Below are positions 53,206-61,527 of a stretch of DNA of 64,000 bases, in pieces; positions within the stretch are counted from its first letter, which is position 1, and each line of letters starts with the position of its first letter. The DNA lies in contig NZ_CP024201.1 of NCBI RefSeq assembly GCF_002749615.1, positions 1,116,001-1,180,000 of the forward strand, written 5' to 3'. Made by a program: the position numbers and the translations under genes. The notes beneath the pieces are model-generated. The model did no database searches. It was not told the DNA's origin and was given only the letters and a program-made list of their open reading frames with translations. The DNA comes from Caulobacter mirabilis. Its GTDB lineage: Bacteria; Pseudomonadota; Alphaproteobacteria; Caulobacterales; Caulobacteraceae.

Positions 53206-55248
53206 CTACAGGCCGCCGGGCCCGCAGTCGTTGACCAGATAGCTTTCGATCGCCGTCAGCACCTGGGCCACCTGGCCGGCCTCCCACTTGTTGGCCTCAT
53301 GCCCCATGTCCGGGATGCTGAGGAACTTGTAGGGCTTGCCGGCGCTCTTCAGGCCGCCGACGAACCGGGTGGACTCCCCTTCGTCGACATTGGTGTCGCG
53401 ATCACCGTGATACAGGAAGATCGGGATCGACACGTCCTTCACCAGGTCAACCGGCGACAGGCCGGCCAGCGACGGGCGCTGGTACTCGCGCTGGATGCGG
53501 TTGCCCAGCGCCTGGGTGCGGAACTTCTCGAGCGAGGCCACGCCCGCGCCCGCGACGGCGCACTGATAGATGCCGTTGGGACGGATCGACGCCATCATCG
53601 CGGCGTAGCCCCCGTAGGAGTAGCCGTGCATGGCGATGCGGTCCGGGGCGGCGACGCCCTGGGCGATCAGCCACTTGGCGCCGTCGTCCTTGTCGTCCTG
53701 CATCTTCAGGCCCCACTCGGCGTCGCCGGCGCGCCAGAGCTTCTGGCCCCAGCCGCGCGATCCGCGGTACTGCGGCTGAAGGACGGCGTAGCCGCGCGCG
53801 GCGAAGTACTGGGTCCAGCCGGAGAAGTCCCAGTTCATGTAGTCGCGCGCCCACGGTCCGCCGTGCGGCAGGATGATGGTGGGGTAGGGGCCCGCGCCGT
53901 AGATCTCCTTCCGCGGCGTGGTCAGGAAGCCGGGGATCATCAAGCCGTCGCGCGCCGGGTACTCAACCAGACGCGTGTCGCCGAGCGTGGTCGTGTCCAG
54001 CCAGGGGCGGGTCTTGCCCAACAGGGTCAGCTTGCCGTCCGTGAGCAGATAGTACTCATCGGGCTGGCGCGCGCCGGTCTTGGTGATGATCGCGTACTTG
54101 CGGTCGTCGGACCAGCCGCTGATGTAGGCGTCGAAACCGTCGGCCGTGCTGAACTTGCCCTTCTCGCCCGACGCGATGTCGGTCCATTGGACGGGCACGG
54201 TCTTGACGCCCAGCGCCTCGCGAGCGCCCTTGGCCAACGCCGCCAGGGCGGGGTCGGTCCAGTAGACCTTGGAGGTTTCGCCGGCGTAGCTGAAGCCGAG
54301 CAGCTCGCCTTCGTCGACGGCCGAGCCGGAGCGGATCGCGCTGCGGGCGTCGAAGAACTTCGTCTCGAAGATGATCTCGCCGAGCTTCCGCGCGTCGATG
54401 TCGTACTCATAGATGGCGGCCTTATCGCGCCCCTTGTTGGAGCGGATGTAGGCGATGTTCGGATCCCTGGAGAAGCCGATCAGCTCGGACTCTTCGCGCT
54501 CCTTGGGATACCAGCGGAAATGCTCGGCCCAGTTTCCCTTCGAGTCCCTGATCCACTGGACGAAGTAGGCGTTGCCGTTCTCGAATTCGAGCGACTGGCG
54601 AGCCCGCACTTCCTTGGCGTAGTCCATGCGGCTCGAGAAGAACTTATCCGAACCCTGATAGATGCGGCTCTTGGAGCCCGTGTAGAGATTGAGGCGATAG
54701 ATGCCGCCGTCGGGAATGGTCGATCCGTTGGGCGACTTGCGCTCATAGATCACCACCAGGATGTTCTGGGGATCCTTGGGCAGGCTGTCCATGACGTCCG
54801 CGGACGCCGCGGCGCTCTGGTCCAGGTCGCCGTCCGCGTTCCGCCACGTCTTGCCCTCGAGGTCGGTGGTGAAGAAGCGGAAGGAGTGCGACTTGACCGA
54901 CCCGACGGTGATGAGCTGCCGGACGGTGACGGCGATCCGGTCGTTCTTCACGAAATCGACGCCCACGCAGTCGGAGCGCTGGCCGCATCCGATCCGGTAC
55001 GGCGGCTTGTCCATAGCCGTCGTGCTCCAGATCGCGATGTGGGCGTCCACGCCGTCGGCCGACACCAGGGCGGCGATATGCTTGCCGTCCGGCGAGAGCG
55101 ACACGCCGTCGATCGCGGGTTGGCGGCCGAAGGCGTCGGCGCTGGGCGGCTTGGGGGCGGCTGGCGTCTGGGCGACGGCCGCGGGCGCGGCGGCGCCGAC
55201 TGTGGCCGTCAAGGCGGCCATGCATAGGTAATGGAATAACGGCTTCAC
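53206..55248 (-). CDS. S9-family (prolyl oligopeptidase-type) secreted peptidase
   Basis: A 680-residue peptidase with a signal peptide (cleavage after Ala-Val-Ala near residue 26). An N-terminal beta-propeller (about 40-400) regulates access. The C-terminal alpha/beta hydrolase domain has the nucleophile Ser544 in Gly-Tyr-Ser-Tyr-Gly-Gly-Tyr; an Asp in His-Gly-Asp-Arg-Asp-Thr and a His in Met-Gly-His-Glu are the probable other triad members. It cleaves short peptides in the periplasm. The start is GTG 55248 with GAGGGG upstream; a start at 55293 would add non-signal residues. It is convergent with the retropepsin-like gene and divergent from TonB receptor 3. Confidence 0.92.
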   Translation of the reverse strand: MKPLFHYLCMAALTATVGAAAPAAVAQTPAAPKPPSADAFGRQPAIDGVSLSPDGKHIAALVSADGVDAHIAIWSTTAMDKPPYRIGCGQRSDCVGVDFVKNDRIAVTVRQLITVGSVKSHSFRFFTTDLEGKTWRNADGDLDQSAAASADVMDSLPKDPQNILVVIYERKSPNGSTIPDGGIYRLNLYTGSKSRIYQGSDKFFSSRMDYAKEVRARQSLEFENGNAYFVQWIRDSKGNWAEHFRWYPKEREESELIGFSRDPNIAYIRSNKGRDKAAIYEYDIDARKLGEIIFETKFFDARSAIRSGSAVDEGELLGFSYAGETSKVYWTDPALAALAKGAREALGVKTVPVQWTDIASGEKGKFSTADGFDAYISGWSDDRKYAIITKTGARQPDEYYLLTDGKLTLLGKTRPWLDTTTLGDTRLVEYPARDGLMIPGFLTTPRKEIYGAGPYPTIILPHGGPWARDYMNWDFSGWTQYFAARGYAVLQPQYRGSRGWGQKLWRAGDAEWGLKMQDDKDDGAKWLIAQGVAAPDRIAMHGYSYGGYAAMMASIRPNGIYQCAVAGAGVASLEKFRTQALGNRIQREYQRPSLAGLSPVDLVKDVSIPIFLYHGDRDTNVDEGESTRFVGGLKSAGKPYKFLSIPDMGHEANKWEAGQVAQVLTAIESYLVNDCGPGGL

Positions 55249-55606
55249 GGTGGCCCCTCGGAGTGATTTTCGCCCGTCCGCCGCGGAAATCATTCTCCCC
55301 CCCGCGGGCGCGATTCTGACGGAGCGCCGCCGACGATCGGCGGAATATGGTCAATCTAGCCGGTGATTCACGTTCGCCAAGCGAATCCTGCCAACCATGG
55401 GTCTGTGGCAATGGGGCGCAAAGATGCCCAAAAGGGCCCAAACTGTGGCGAGATTGCTACTTCCTCGCGACAGATGGGTCCGAATTTCGTCAAGTTCGGT
55501 TGTCGATCGTGGCAAAACTGTTAGGGTTTCAGCACCGGACGGGAAAGATCCCGTTAGTGGCCAGTCTAGGCCGCTTGTTCTCATGGCTACTGGGGGAAGT
55601 ACCAAT
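55249..55606. promoter_or_regulatory. Divergent regulatory region: S9 peptidase and TonB receptor 3
   Basis: About 358 bp without a gene. TGCCA (55389-55393) and TGGCA (55406-55410) make a compact dyad, and a further TGGCAA lies at 55511-55516; the same words occur ahead of TonB receptor 2. No clear sigma-factor boxes can be assigned. GGGGGAAG at 55592-55599 is the receptor's ribosome site. Confidence 0.45.
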
Positions 55607-58600
55607 ATGCTGGATCGGAAGTTGCTGCTCGGCTCGACAGTGATGGCGGGCTTCGCAGCCGCTCTCGCCGTCGCCACGCCGGCCGTGTCCTGGGCTCAGA
55701 CGGCTCCGGCTGCGCAGGCGCCCAAGCCCGCGACCACGGCTGAAGAGGAAGAGAAGGAAGTCGAGGCGCTCGTCGTCACCGGCTCGCGTATCAAGCGTAC
55801 GGAGTTCACCAGTTCGGCGCCGATCCAGGTGATCACGGCCGAGCAGTCGAGCCTGGAAGGCCTGGTCGACACGACCGACATCCTTCAGCAGTCGACCCTC
55901 GCCAGCGGCTCGTTCCAGTGGAACAACCAGCTGACCGGCTACGTCACCAACGGCGGCCCGGGCGGCAACAGCGTCTCGCTCCGTGGTCTCGGCGAGCAGC
56001 GCACGCTGGTGCTGCTGAACGGCCGTCGCGCCGGTCCGGCCGGCGTCTCGGGCCGCGTCGGTCCGTTCGACCTGAACGTCATCCCCTCCTCGCTGATCGA
56101 ACGCGTCGAAATCCTGAAGGACGGCGCCTCGTCGATCTACGGTTCGGACGCCGTCGCCGGCGTCGTGAACATCATCACCAAGACCAGCCTCGACGGGTTC
56201 GAAGCCAACGTCTACGGCAACAAGTCGTTCGACGGCGGCGGCGATCAGTATCGGGTCAACCTGGCCTGGGGTAAGACGTTCGAGCGCGGCTACATCAACG
56301 GCGCGGTCGACTACTTCGAGCTGAAGGCGCTGAAGCGCAAGGACCGCGACGACACGGCCTGCGCCTCCGACTACCTGCTTCACCCGACCACCCGCCAGCC
56401 GATCGACTACCTCGGCCTGAACGGCAAGGTGAAGTGCTACAACCTGCCGAACGCCTATGTGTCCGACGCCCGTCCGACGGCCACGAACGTCTACGGCAAC
56501 CTGATGCCGATCGCGAATCTGCCGGCCGGCTTCGTCCTCCCGACGGCCGCTCAAGGCAACATCGGCGCCGGCGGCGCCGCGCTGCCCGCGGGCTGGGCGC
56601 GTTGGGGCCGCGCCGGCTACCCGGCGACCTTCCCCTATGCTCCGTACGACTCCGAGCTGTACGACAACTCGACCACCATCAGCCCGGTCAAGCGCACCAC
56701 CGTCTCGCTGAACGGCGGCTACGACCTCACGCCGAACATCGAAATCTACGGCGAATTCCTGTGGAACCGTCGTGAGTCCGAGCAGATCGGCGCGGGGCAG
56801 GTCTTCCAGAGCTTCGCCCAGCTGAACACCCTGCTTGGCGCGCCGAACAACCTGCCGGCCAGCAACCCGAACAACCCGTTCGGCTTCCCGGTCACGACGG
56901 TCTCGGCCTATGCCTCGAACGCCTATCAGGAAGTGAACTACACCCGGTTCCTGGGCGGCATCCGCGGCTCGCTGGACATCCTCGGCGGCTGGGACTGGGA
57001 TCTGTACGCCCAGTACTCGAAGTCTGACGCGACCTACAACAACGGCGACCGCGTCTACCTCGACCGTCTGCTGGCCCTGAACAGCCCGGGCACGGCCTGC
57101 ACCAACACCCCGATCGGCGGCAACGTCTCGGGCTTCAACTGTTCGGCCCTGCCGGCCGGCATTCCCTGGACCTCGGCCCGCGTCCTGAACGGCCAGTTCA
57201 CCGACGCCGAGCGCGCCTTCCTCTTCTTCAGCGAGGAAAGCAACACGACCTACGAGCACAAGTACGTCGAAGGCTCGGTCTCGGGTAACCTGTTCACCCT
57301 GCCGGCCGGTCCCCTGGGCGCCGCCTTCGGCTTCCAGATCCGTCAGGAAGAGATCGACGACAAGCCGGGTCCGGTGGCCCTGGCGCGGAACATGGCCCTC
57401 TTCTCGTCGGCCGGCCGCACGGCGGGCTCGGACCGCGTGAAGGAAGTCTTCACCGAGTTCAGCATCCCCGTGGTCAAGGGTCTGCCGGGCGTCGAGAGCT
57501 TCGACATCAACCTGTCGGGCCGCTACTCGGACTACAAGTCCTACGGCAGCAGCAAGACCTACAAGGTCGGCCTGAACTGGCAGATCGACTCGTCCTGGCG
57601 CATCCGGGCGACCCAAGGCACCTCGTTCCGCGCCCCGGCGCTGTATGAACAGTACCTCGGCGCTCAGACCGGCTACCAGGCCCAGAGCGTGGTCGACCCC
57701 TGCTACGACTACGCCAACAGCACGACCAACACCGCGAGAATGTCGGCCAACTGCGCGTTGCAGGGCATTCCGAACAACAAGCTCGGCGGCTCGAGCGTCA
57801 CGGTCTACAGCATCGGCGGCGCCGGGGTTGTCGGGCCGGAATCGGCTCTCGCCCGCACCGTGGGCGTGATCTGGACCCCGAGCTTCATCGACCTGTCGGT
57901 CGCGGTCGACTACTTCGAGTTCGACGTTAAGGACGAGGTCCGCCAGTTCGGCGCGAACAACATCCTGCGTCAGTGCTACGATGCGCCCGACTTCCCGACC
58001 AGCCCGTACTGCTCGCTGTTCCAGCGCGATGCGGTCTCCCACGACGTCCTGTTCGTCAACAACGCCTACGTCAACGTCGCCCGGCAGGTGAACCGCGGTA
58101 TCGACCTCACGACCCGCTACCGTCATGAGTTCGACTTCGGCACCTTCACGCTGGACACCCAGTTCACCTGGCAGCTGCAGGACACCACCCGACTGCTCGC
58201 GACGGCGACCGAAATCGACGACAACGGCAGCACCAACGAGCCGGACTTCACGGGGCAGATCAATGCGCGCTTCGACCGCGGCGACTGGACCGTGTTCTGG
58301 GGCGTGGACATGATCGGCAAGACCTCCGACACCGAACAGCAGGCGGGGGATGTGTTCCCGTACACCCGCTATGCGAACCTGCCGGGCGGCATCAACTCGA
58401 CGAACTGTGCGCTGCCCACCGGCTACTGCGTCTACTACAAGCAGTATGCGGAGTTCATGGCCTACCACGACGTCTCGGTCCGCCGCCGTATGGACGACTG
58501 GACCTTCGCGGCCGGCATCCAGAACGTGTTTGACGAGCGTCCGCCGGCTCAGTCCAACGGCCAGTTCCGGCTCGGCACCGCCGCGCTGAACATGTACGAC

Positions 58601-58645
58601 ATGGTCGGCCGTCGCGCGTTCATCAGCATCTCGAAGAAGTGGTAA
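55607..58645 (+). CDS. TonB-dependent outer-membrane receptor 3
   Basis: A 1012-residue receptor. The signal peptide ends near residue 30 (Ser-Trp-Ala). A Pro/Ala/Glu-rich spacer leads to the TonB box Ala-Leu-Val-Val-Thr-Gly-Ser-Arg-Ile. The plug domain (Gly-Glu-Gln-Arg-Thr-Leu-Val-Leu-Leu-Asn-Gly-Arg-Arg and Gly-Ser-Asp-Ala-Val-Ala-Gly-Val-Val-Asn) and a barrel with Lys-Lys-Trp end follow. It is of the same class as receptor 2 but not a recent duplicate, as the barrels differ in length and sequence. ATG 55607 has GGGGGAAG. It is divergent from the S9 peptidase, which suggests a joint peptide substrate. Confidence 0.93.
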   Translation: MLDRKLLLGSTVMAGFAAALAVATPAVSWAQTAPAAQAPKPATTAEEEEKEVEALVVTGSRIKRTEFTSSAPIQVITAEQSSLEGLVDTTDILQQSTLASGSFQWNNQLTGYVTNGGPGGNSVSLRGLGEQRTLVLLNGRRAGPAGVSGRVGPFDLNVIPSSLIERVEILKDGASSIYGSDAVAGVVNIITKTSLDGFEANVYGNKSFDGGGDQYRVNLAWGKTFERGYINGAVDYFELKALKRKDRDDTACASDYLLHPTTRQPIDYLGLNGKVKCYNLPNAYVSDARPTATNVYGNLMPIANLPAGFVLPTAAQGNIGAGGAALPAGWARWGRAGYPATFPYAPYDSELYDNSTTISPVKRTTVSLNGGYDLTPNIEIYGEFLWNRRESEQIGAGQVFQSFAQLNTLLGAPNNLPASNPNNPFGFPVTTVSAYASNAYQEVNYTRFLGGIRGSLDILGGWDWDLYAQYSKSDATYNNGDRVYLDRLLALNSPGTACTNTPIGGNVSGFNCSALPAGIPWTSARVLNGQFTDAERAFLFFSEESNTTYEHKYVEGSVSGNLFTLPAGPLGAAFGFQIRQEEIDDKPGPVALARNMALFSSAGRTAGSDRVKEVFTEFSIPVVKGLPGVESFDINLSGRYSDYKSYGSSKTYKVGLNWQIDSSWRIRATQGTSFRAPALYEQYLGAQTGYQAQSVVDPCYDYANSTTNTARMSANCALQGIPNNKLGGSSVTVYSIGGAGVVGPESALARTVGVIWTPSFIDLSVAVDYFEFDVKDEVRQFGANNILRQCYDAPDFPTSPYCSLFQRDAVSHDVLFVNNAYVNVARQVNRGIDLTTRYRHEFDFGTFTLDTQFTWQLQDTTRLLATATEIDDNGSTNEPDFTGQINARFDRGDWTVFWGVDMIGKTSDTEQQAGDVFPYTRYANLPGGINSTNCALPTGYCVYYKQYAEFMAYHDVSVRRRMDDWTFAAGIQNVFDERPPAQSNGQFRLGTAALNMYDMVGRRAFISISKKW

Positions 58646-58669
58646 GGTCCTAGACCAGACCTGAGCATT

Positions 58670-58704
58670 GGGCGGCGAGGGCGACCTCGCCGCCCTTTTC
58701 TTTT
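58670..58704 (+). terminator. Intrinsic terminator of TonB receptor 3
   Basis: A perfect 11-bp stem (GGGCGGCGAGG-GCGA-CCTCGCCGCCC) followed by TTTTCTTTT, 24 bp after the stop. Confidence 0.92.
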
Positions 58705-58832
58705 GCGCCCCGCACGGGTCGCGCCCGGGCCTCTTGCCGTCGTAGTTGGAGGCGGGGTGCTGGGCGATGACGCCGCCGCGCCTCATGCATGGAACCTCGC
58801 GATAGGTCCGAGCAAGGCGGCGAGGATGGTCT

Positions 58833-58937
58833 TGCGTTCTTCGGGACGCCGGGCTGAGGCCCGGCTCCTCAGGATGATGAACTTCAGAGCTCGTCATGGT
58901 GAGGGGCGAGCTTCGAGCGAGCGTCTCGAACCACGCC
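58833..58937. repeat. Intergenic inverted repeat, family B (copy 2)
   Basis: TGCGTTCTTCGGGACGCC and GCGTCTCGAACCACGCC bracket a core TCGTCATGGTGAGGGGCGAG that matches the element at 27973-28083. It lies in the 492-bp gap between TonB receptor 3 and sppA. The rest of that gap holds no gene that I can support. Confidence 0.7.
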
Positions 58938-59083
58938 GGGGACAGCCGTGCAGCCGATCGCTGAGGCCGACTCGGGAGCATGACCCCGGGACGTCCGCGC
59001 GTCCGTGCTCTGATGTCGCGGGGCTTTCCGGCGAACATGGGTGGATGGGGCGGGCGTCACCTCCGCCCGGCGCTCCAGCAACG

Positions 59084-59111
59084 AAAAGCCCCGGACGTTT
59101 CCGGCCGGGGC
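59084..59111 (-). terminator. Intrinsic terminator of sppA
   Basis: On the minus strand GCCCCGG...CCGGGGC is followed by TTTT, 27 bp past the sppA stop. Confidence 0.75.
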
Positions 59112-59137
59112 GCGTCGTTTCGGTCTGCCCGCCGGGT

Positions 59138-60928
59138 CTAGGGGATCGGCGTCGGCGCCAGCACCATCGCGCCGCGGTCGCGCAGGCGGGCGGCCCTCAT
59201 CTCTTCACGCACGGCCGCCAGCTGCGGATCGTTCAGCAGGGTCGCCGTCGCCGCCAGGGCCTGGGCGCTGCTCGAGCTGACGCCGAACAGTTTCTCGAAG
59301 ACCTCGAACGGCGAGCGCGGGCCGCCCATGTGCTTGATCCGGACGTCGCCCTTGAGCTTGGCCAGTTCCTTGGCCTTGTCGACGGCGTCGTAATAGCCGC
59401 CGATCTGGTCGACCAGCTTCAGCTGACGCGCCTGGACGCCGGTCCAGACCCGGCCCTTGGCGATCTCGCGGACCTGTTCCGGGGGCAGCTTGCGGCCTTC
59501 GGCGACGCGTCGGACGAAGCCTTCGTAGATCCGGTCCATCCAGCCCGCGAACGAGGCGCGCTGGGCCTGGTTGAAGCCCTCGCCCATGTTGAAGGCGCTG
59601 GCGTACTCGCCGCCGACGGCGGTCTGACGGACGTCGATCCCGAAGCGGCCCAGGGCCTCGCCCAGGACGAACTTGCCGCCGTAGACGCCGATCGAGCCGG
59701 TCAGGGTGGTCGGCTGGGCGACGATGGCGCTCGCGTCCGACGAGATCCAGTAGCCGCCCGAGGCCGCATAGGTGCCCATGCTGACCACGACCGGCTTGCC
59801 GGCGGCCTTGGCCGCCCGCACCGCCGACAGGATCTGCTCGGACGCGGTGTCCGAACCGCCCGGCGAGGAGACGCGGAAGACGATCGCCTTCACGTCCTTG
59901 TCCTTGATGGCGTCATAGAAGGAGTCCGAGACGTCGTCGGACCAGACCGTCTGGTCGCCGCCGAACGGGCTGGCGTTGCCGCCCGTTCCGGTCATGATCG
60001 GGCCCTCGGCGCCGATCACGGCGACGGCCTGGCCGGACCCGGACGCCATCTGGCCCGCGCGGACGCGGCCCATGTAGTTCTGGAAATCGACCAGCTCCGC
60101 CTTCTTGCCGGCCTTAGCCAGCAGGGCGTCGGCCGTCTCGCGGACCTGGCCCACGCCGTCGATCAGGCCCTTCTCCTTGGCCTCCTGGGCGGAGTAGGGG
60201 CCGGCCTCGAAGGTGCGGGTGAAGGCGATCGGCTCCTTCTTGCGGTCGACGGCGGCGGTCAGGACCGCGGTGCGGTAGATCGAGGTCATCCAGGACAGCG
60301 AGGCTTCCCGGTGCGCCGGGGTGTAGTCGCTGTAGAGGTACGGGTTGACCGCGTTCTTGTACTCCTGGCGTTGCTCGAAGTCGGCCTTGACGCCATAGCG
60401 GTCGAAGAAGCGCTTGAAGAAGACCTCCTCGCTGGCGAAGCCGGTGGCCTGGAAGGCGCTGTCGGGCTGCATCCACAGCTGGTCGGCGGACGCGCCGAGC
60501 ATATAGGTCGAGGACACCACGCCCGAGGGATAGAGGCCCTGGCTGTGCGCCCAGATCGGCTTGCCGCTCTTGCGGAAGTGCAGGAAGGCCTGGCGCAGTT
60601 CGTCGGCCGCCGCCGGGGCCATGCCGCCCTCGGGGAGGCGGACGAACACCGCCTTCACCTTGGCGTCCGTCTCGGCGTGGCGAAGCGTCTCGACCACCGA
60701 GATCACCGACAGGCCGGAGCCGCCGCCGAACGCCGCGAACGGATTCTGCAGTTCCTGGTCGGTCATGCCGCCGCGCAGGTCGAGTTGCAGCACGGCCTGG
60801 GCCGGCGTCGTGTCGTTGGGCTTGGAGGCCGCTCCGATCAGCGCGCCGATCAGGACGATGGGAATCACCACGAAGAACAACAGCAGGCCCGCGAACACGC
60901 CGGCCATGGTCAGGAGGAACTGCTTCAT
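59138..60928 (-). CDS. sppA: Signal peptide peptidase SppA, 67-kDa type
   Basis: A 596-residue membrane serine protease that degrades cleaved signal peptides. One N-terminal transmembrane helix (residues 4-36) is followed by two S49 domains. The Lys-Ser dyad is in place: Lys191 in Gln-Glu-Tyr-Lys-Asn-Ala and Ser390 in Ala-Ser-Gly-Gly-Tyr-Trp, 199 residues apart as in E. coli (209/409). Length is normal for the two-domain form. It has its own terminator. Confidence 0.94.
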   Translation of the reverse strand: MKQFLLTMAGVFAGLLLFFVVIPIVLIGALIGAASKPNDTTPAQAVLQLDLRGGMTDQELQNPFAAFGGGSGLSVISVVETLRHAETDAKVKAVFVRLPEGGMAPAAADELRQAFLHFRKSGKPIWAHSQGLYPSGVVSSTYMLGASADQLWMQPDSAFQATGFASEEVFFKRFFDRYGVKADFEQRQEYKNAVNPYLYSDYTPAHREASLSWMTSIYRTAVLTAAVDRKKEPIAFTRTFEAGPYSAQEAKEKGLIDGVGQVRETADALLAKAGKKAELVDFQNYMGRVRAGQMASGSGQAVAVIGAEGPIMTGTGGNASPFGGDQTVWSDDVSDSFYDAIKDKDVKAIVFRVSSPGGSDTASEQILSAVRAAKAAGKPVVVSMGTYAASGGYWISSDASAIVAQPTTLTGSIGVYGGKFVLGEALGRFGIDVRQTAVGGEYASAFNMGEGFNQAQRASFAGWMDRIYEGFVRRVAEGRKLPPEQVREIAKGRVWTGVQARQLKLVDQIGGYYDAVDKAKELAKLKGDVRIKHMGGPRSPFEVFEKLFGVSSSSAQALAATATLLNDPQLAAVREEMRAARLRDRGAMVLAPTPIP

Positions 60929-61056
60929 CGGGGACCCCGAGTGGAAATCGCGCTCAAGCTATATGGGCAGGCGTTTGCGTCAAATGAACAGGAAGCAACC
61001 TCCGCCGGAGGCGGAAACGCCTGTTTCGACTGAGGATTGGACGACGCGGGAAAGAA

Positions 61057-61133
61057 TGGTCGGAGTGGCAGGATTCGAACCTGCGACCCCCGCGTCCCGA
61101 ACACGGTGCTCTACCAGACTGAGCTACACTCCG
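61057..61133 (-). tRNA. tRNA-Pro (anticodon CGG)
   Basis: A 77-nt gene with encoded CCA. The acceptor stem CGGAGTG/CACTCCG, anticodon stem CCGTG/CGCGG (one T-G pair) and loop TTCGGGA are intact; the T arm GCAGG-TTCGAAT-CCTGC is perfect. The anticodon CGG reads CCG codons, which are abundant in this genome. Confidence 0.95.
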
Positions 61134-61277
61134 ACTTGGGAGAGCGGCTTATAGAGGTGAGTCGGTCTCGCCGCAACATGCGAAAATTGCCTAATTGATG
61201 CCGTTGCATCCTGCGTTCGGCTGCGCTATCTGACCCGCCTCTCGCGGGGCTGCTTCGTCCGCCCCCGCCGTTCCTGC

Positions 61278-61351
61278 TGGGGAATGGTGTAATGGTAACA
61301 CTGCGGTTTTTGGTACCGTCATTCTAGGTTCGAGTCCTAGTTCCCCAGCCA
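61278..61351 (+). tRNA. tRNA-Gln (anticodon TTG)
   Basis: A 74-nt gene with encoded CCA. The acceptor stem TGGGGAA/TTCCCCA begins with the T1-A72 pair typical of tRNA-Gln. The anticodon loop TTTTGGT gives TTG, and the T arm CTAGG-TTCGAGT-CCTAG is perfect. It is 144 bp from tRNA-Pro and divergent to it. Confidence 0.95.
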
Positions 61352-61527
61352 CTTCTCCCGAACAAGCCAGATCGCCCCCCCGGGGCCGTCCCTGCGCCTG
61401 ACCGGCCGTCCGGCGACAAGCCGCCGCACCTTTGAAACCCGTGGTGGGCGCCGGAGTTATTTGCAGCCGGCGGGATCGGAGGCAGAGTGCCCCGACGCCC
61501 TTGCGGGCGGGTGGGGGCGAGAGGCGT

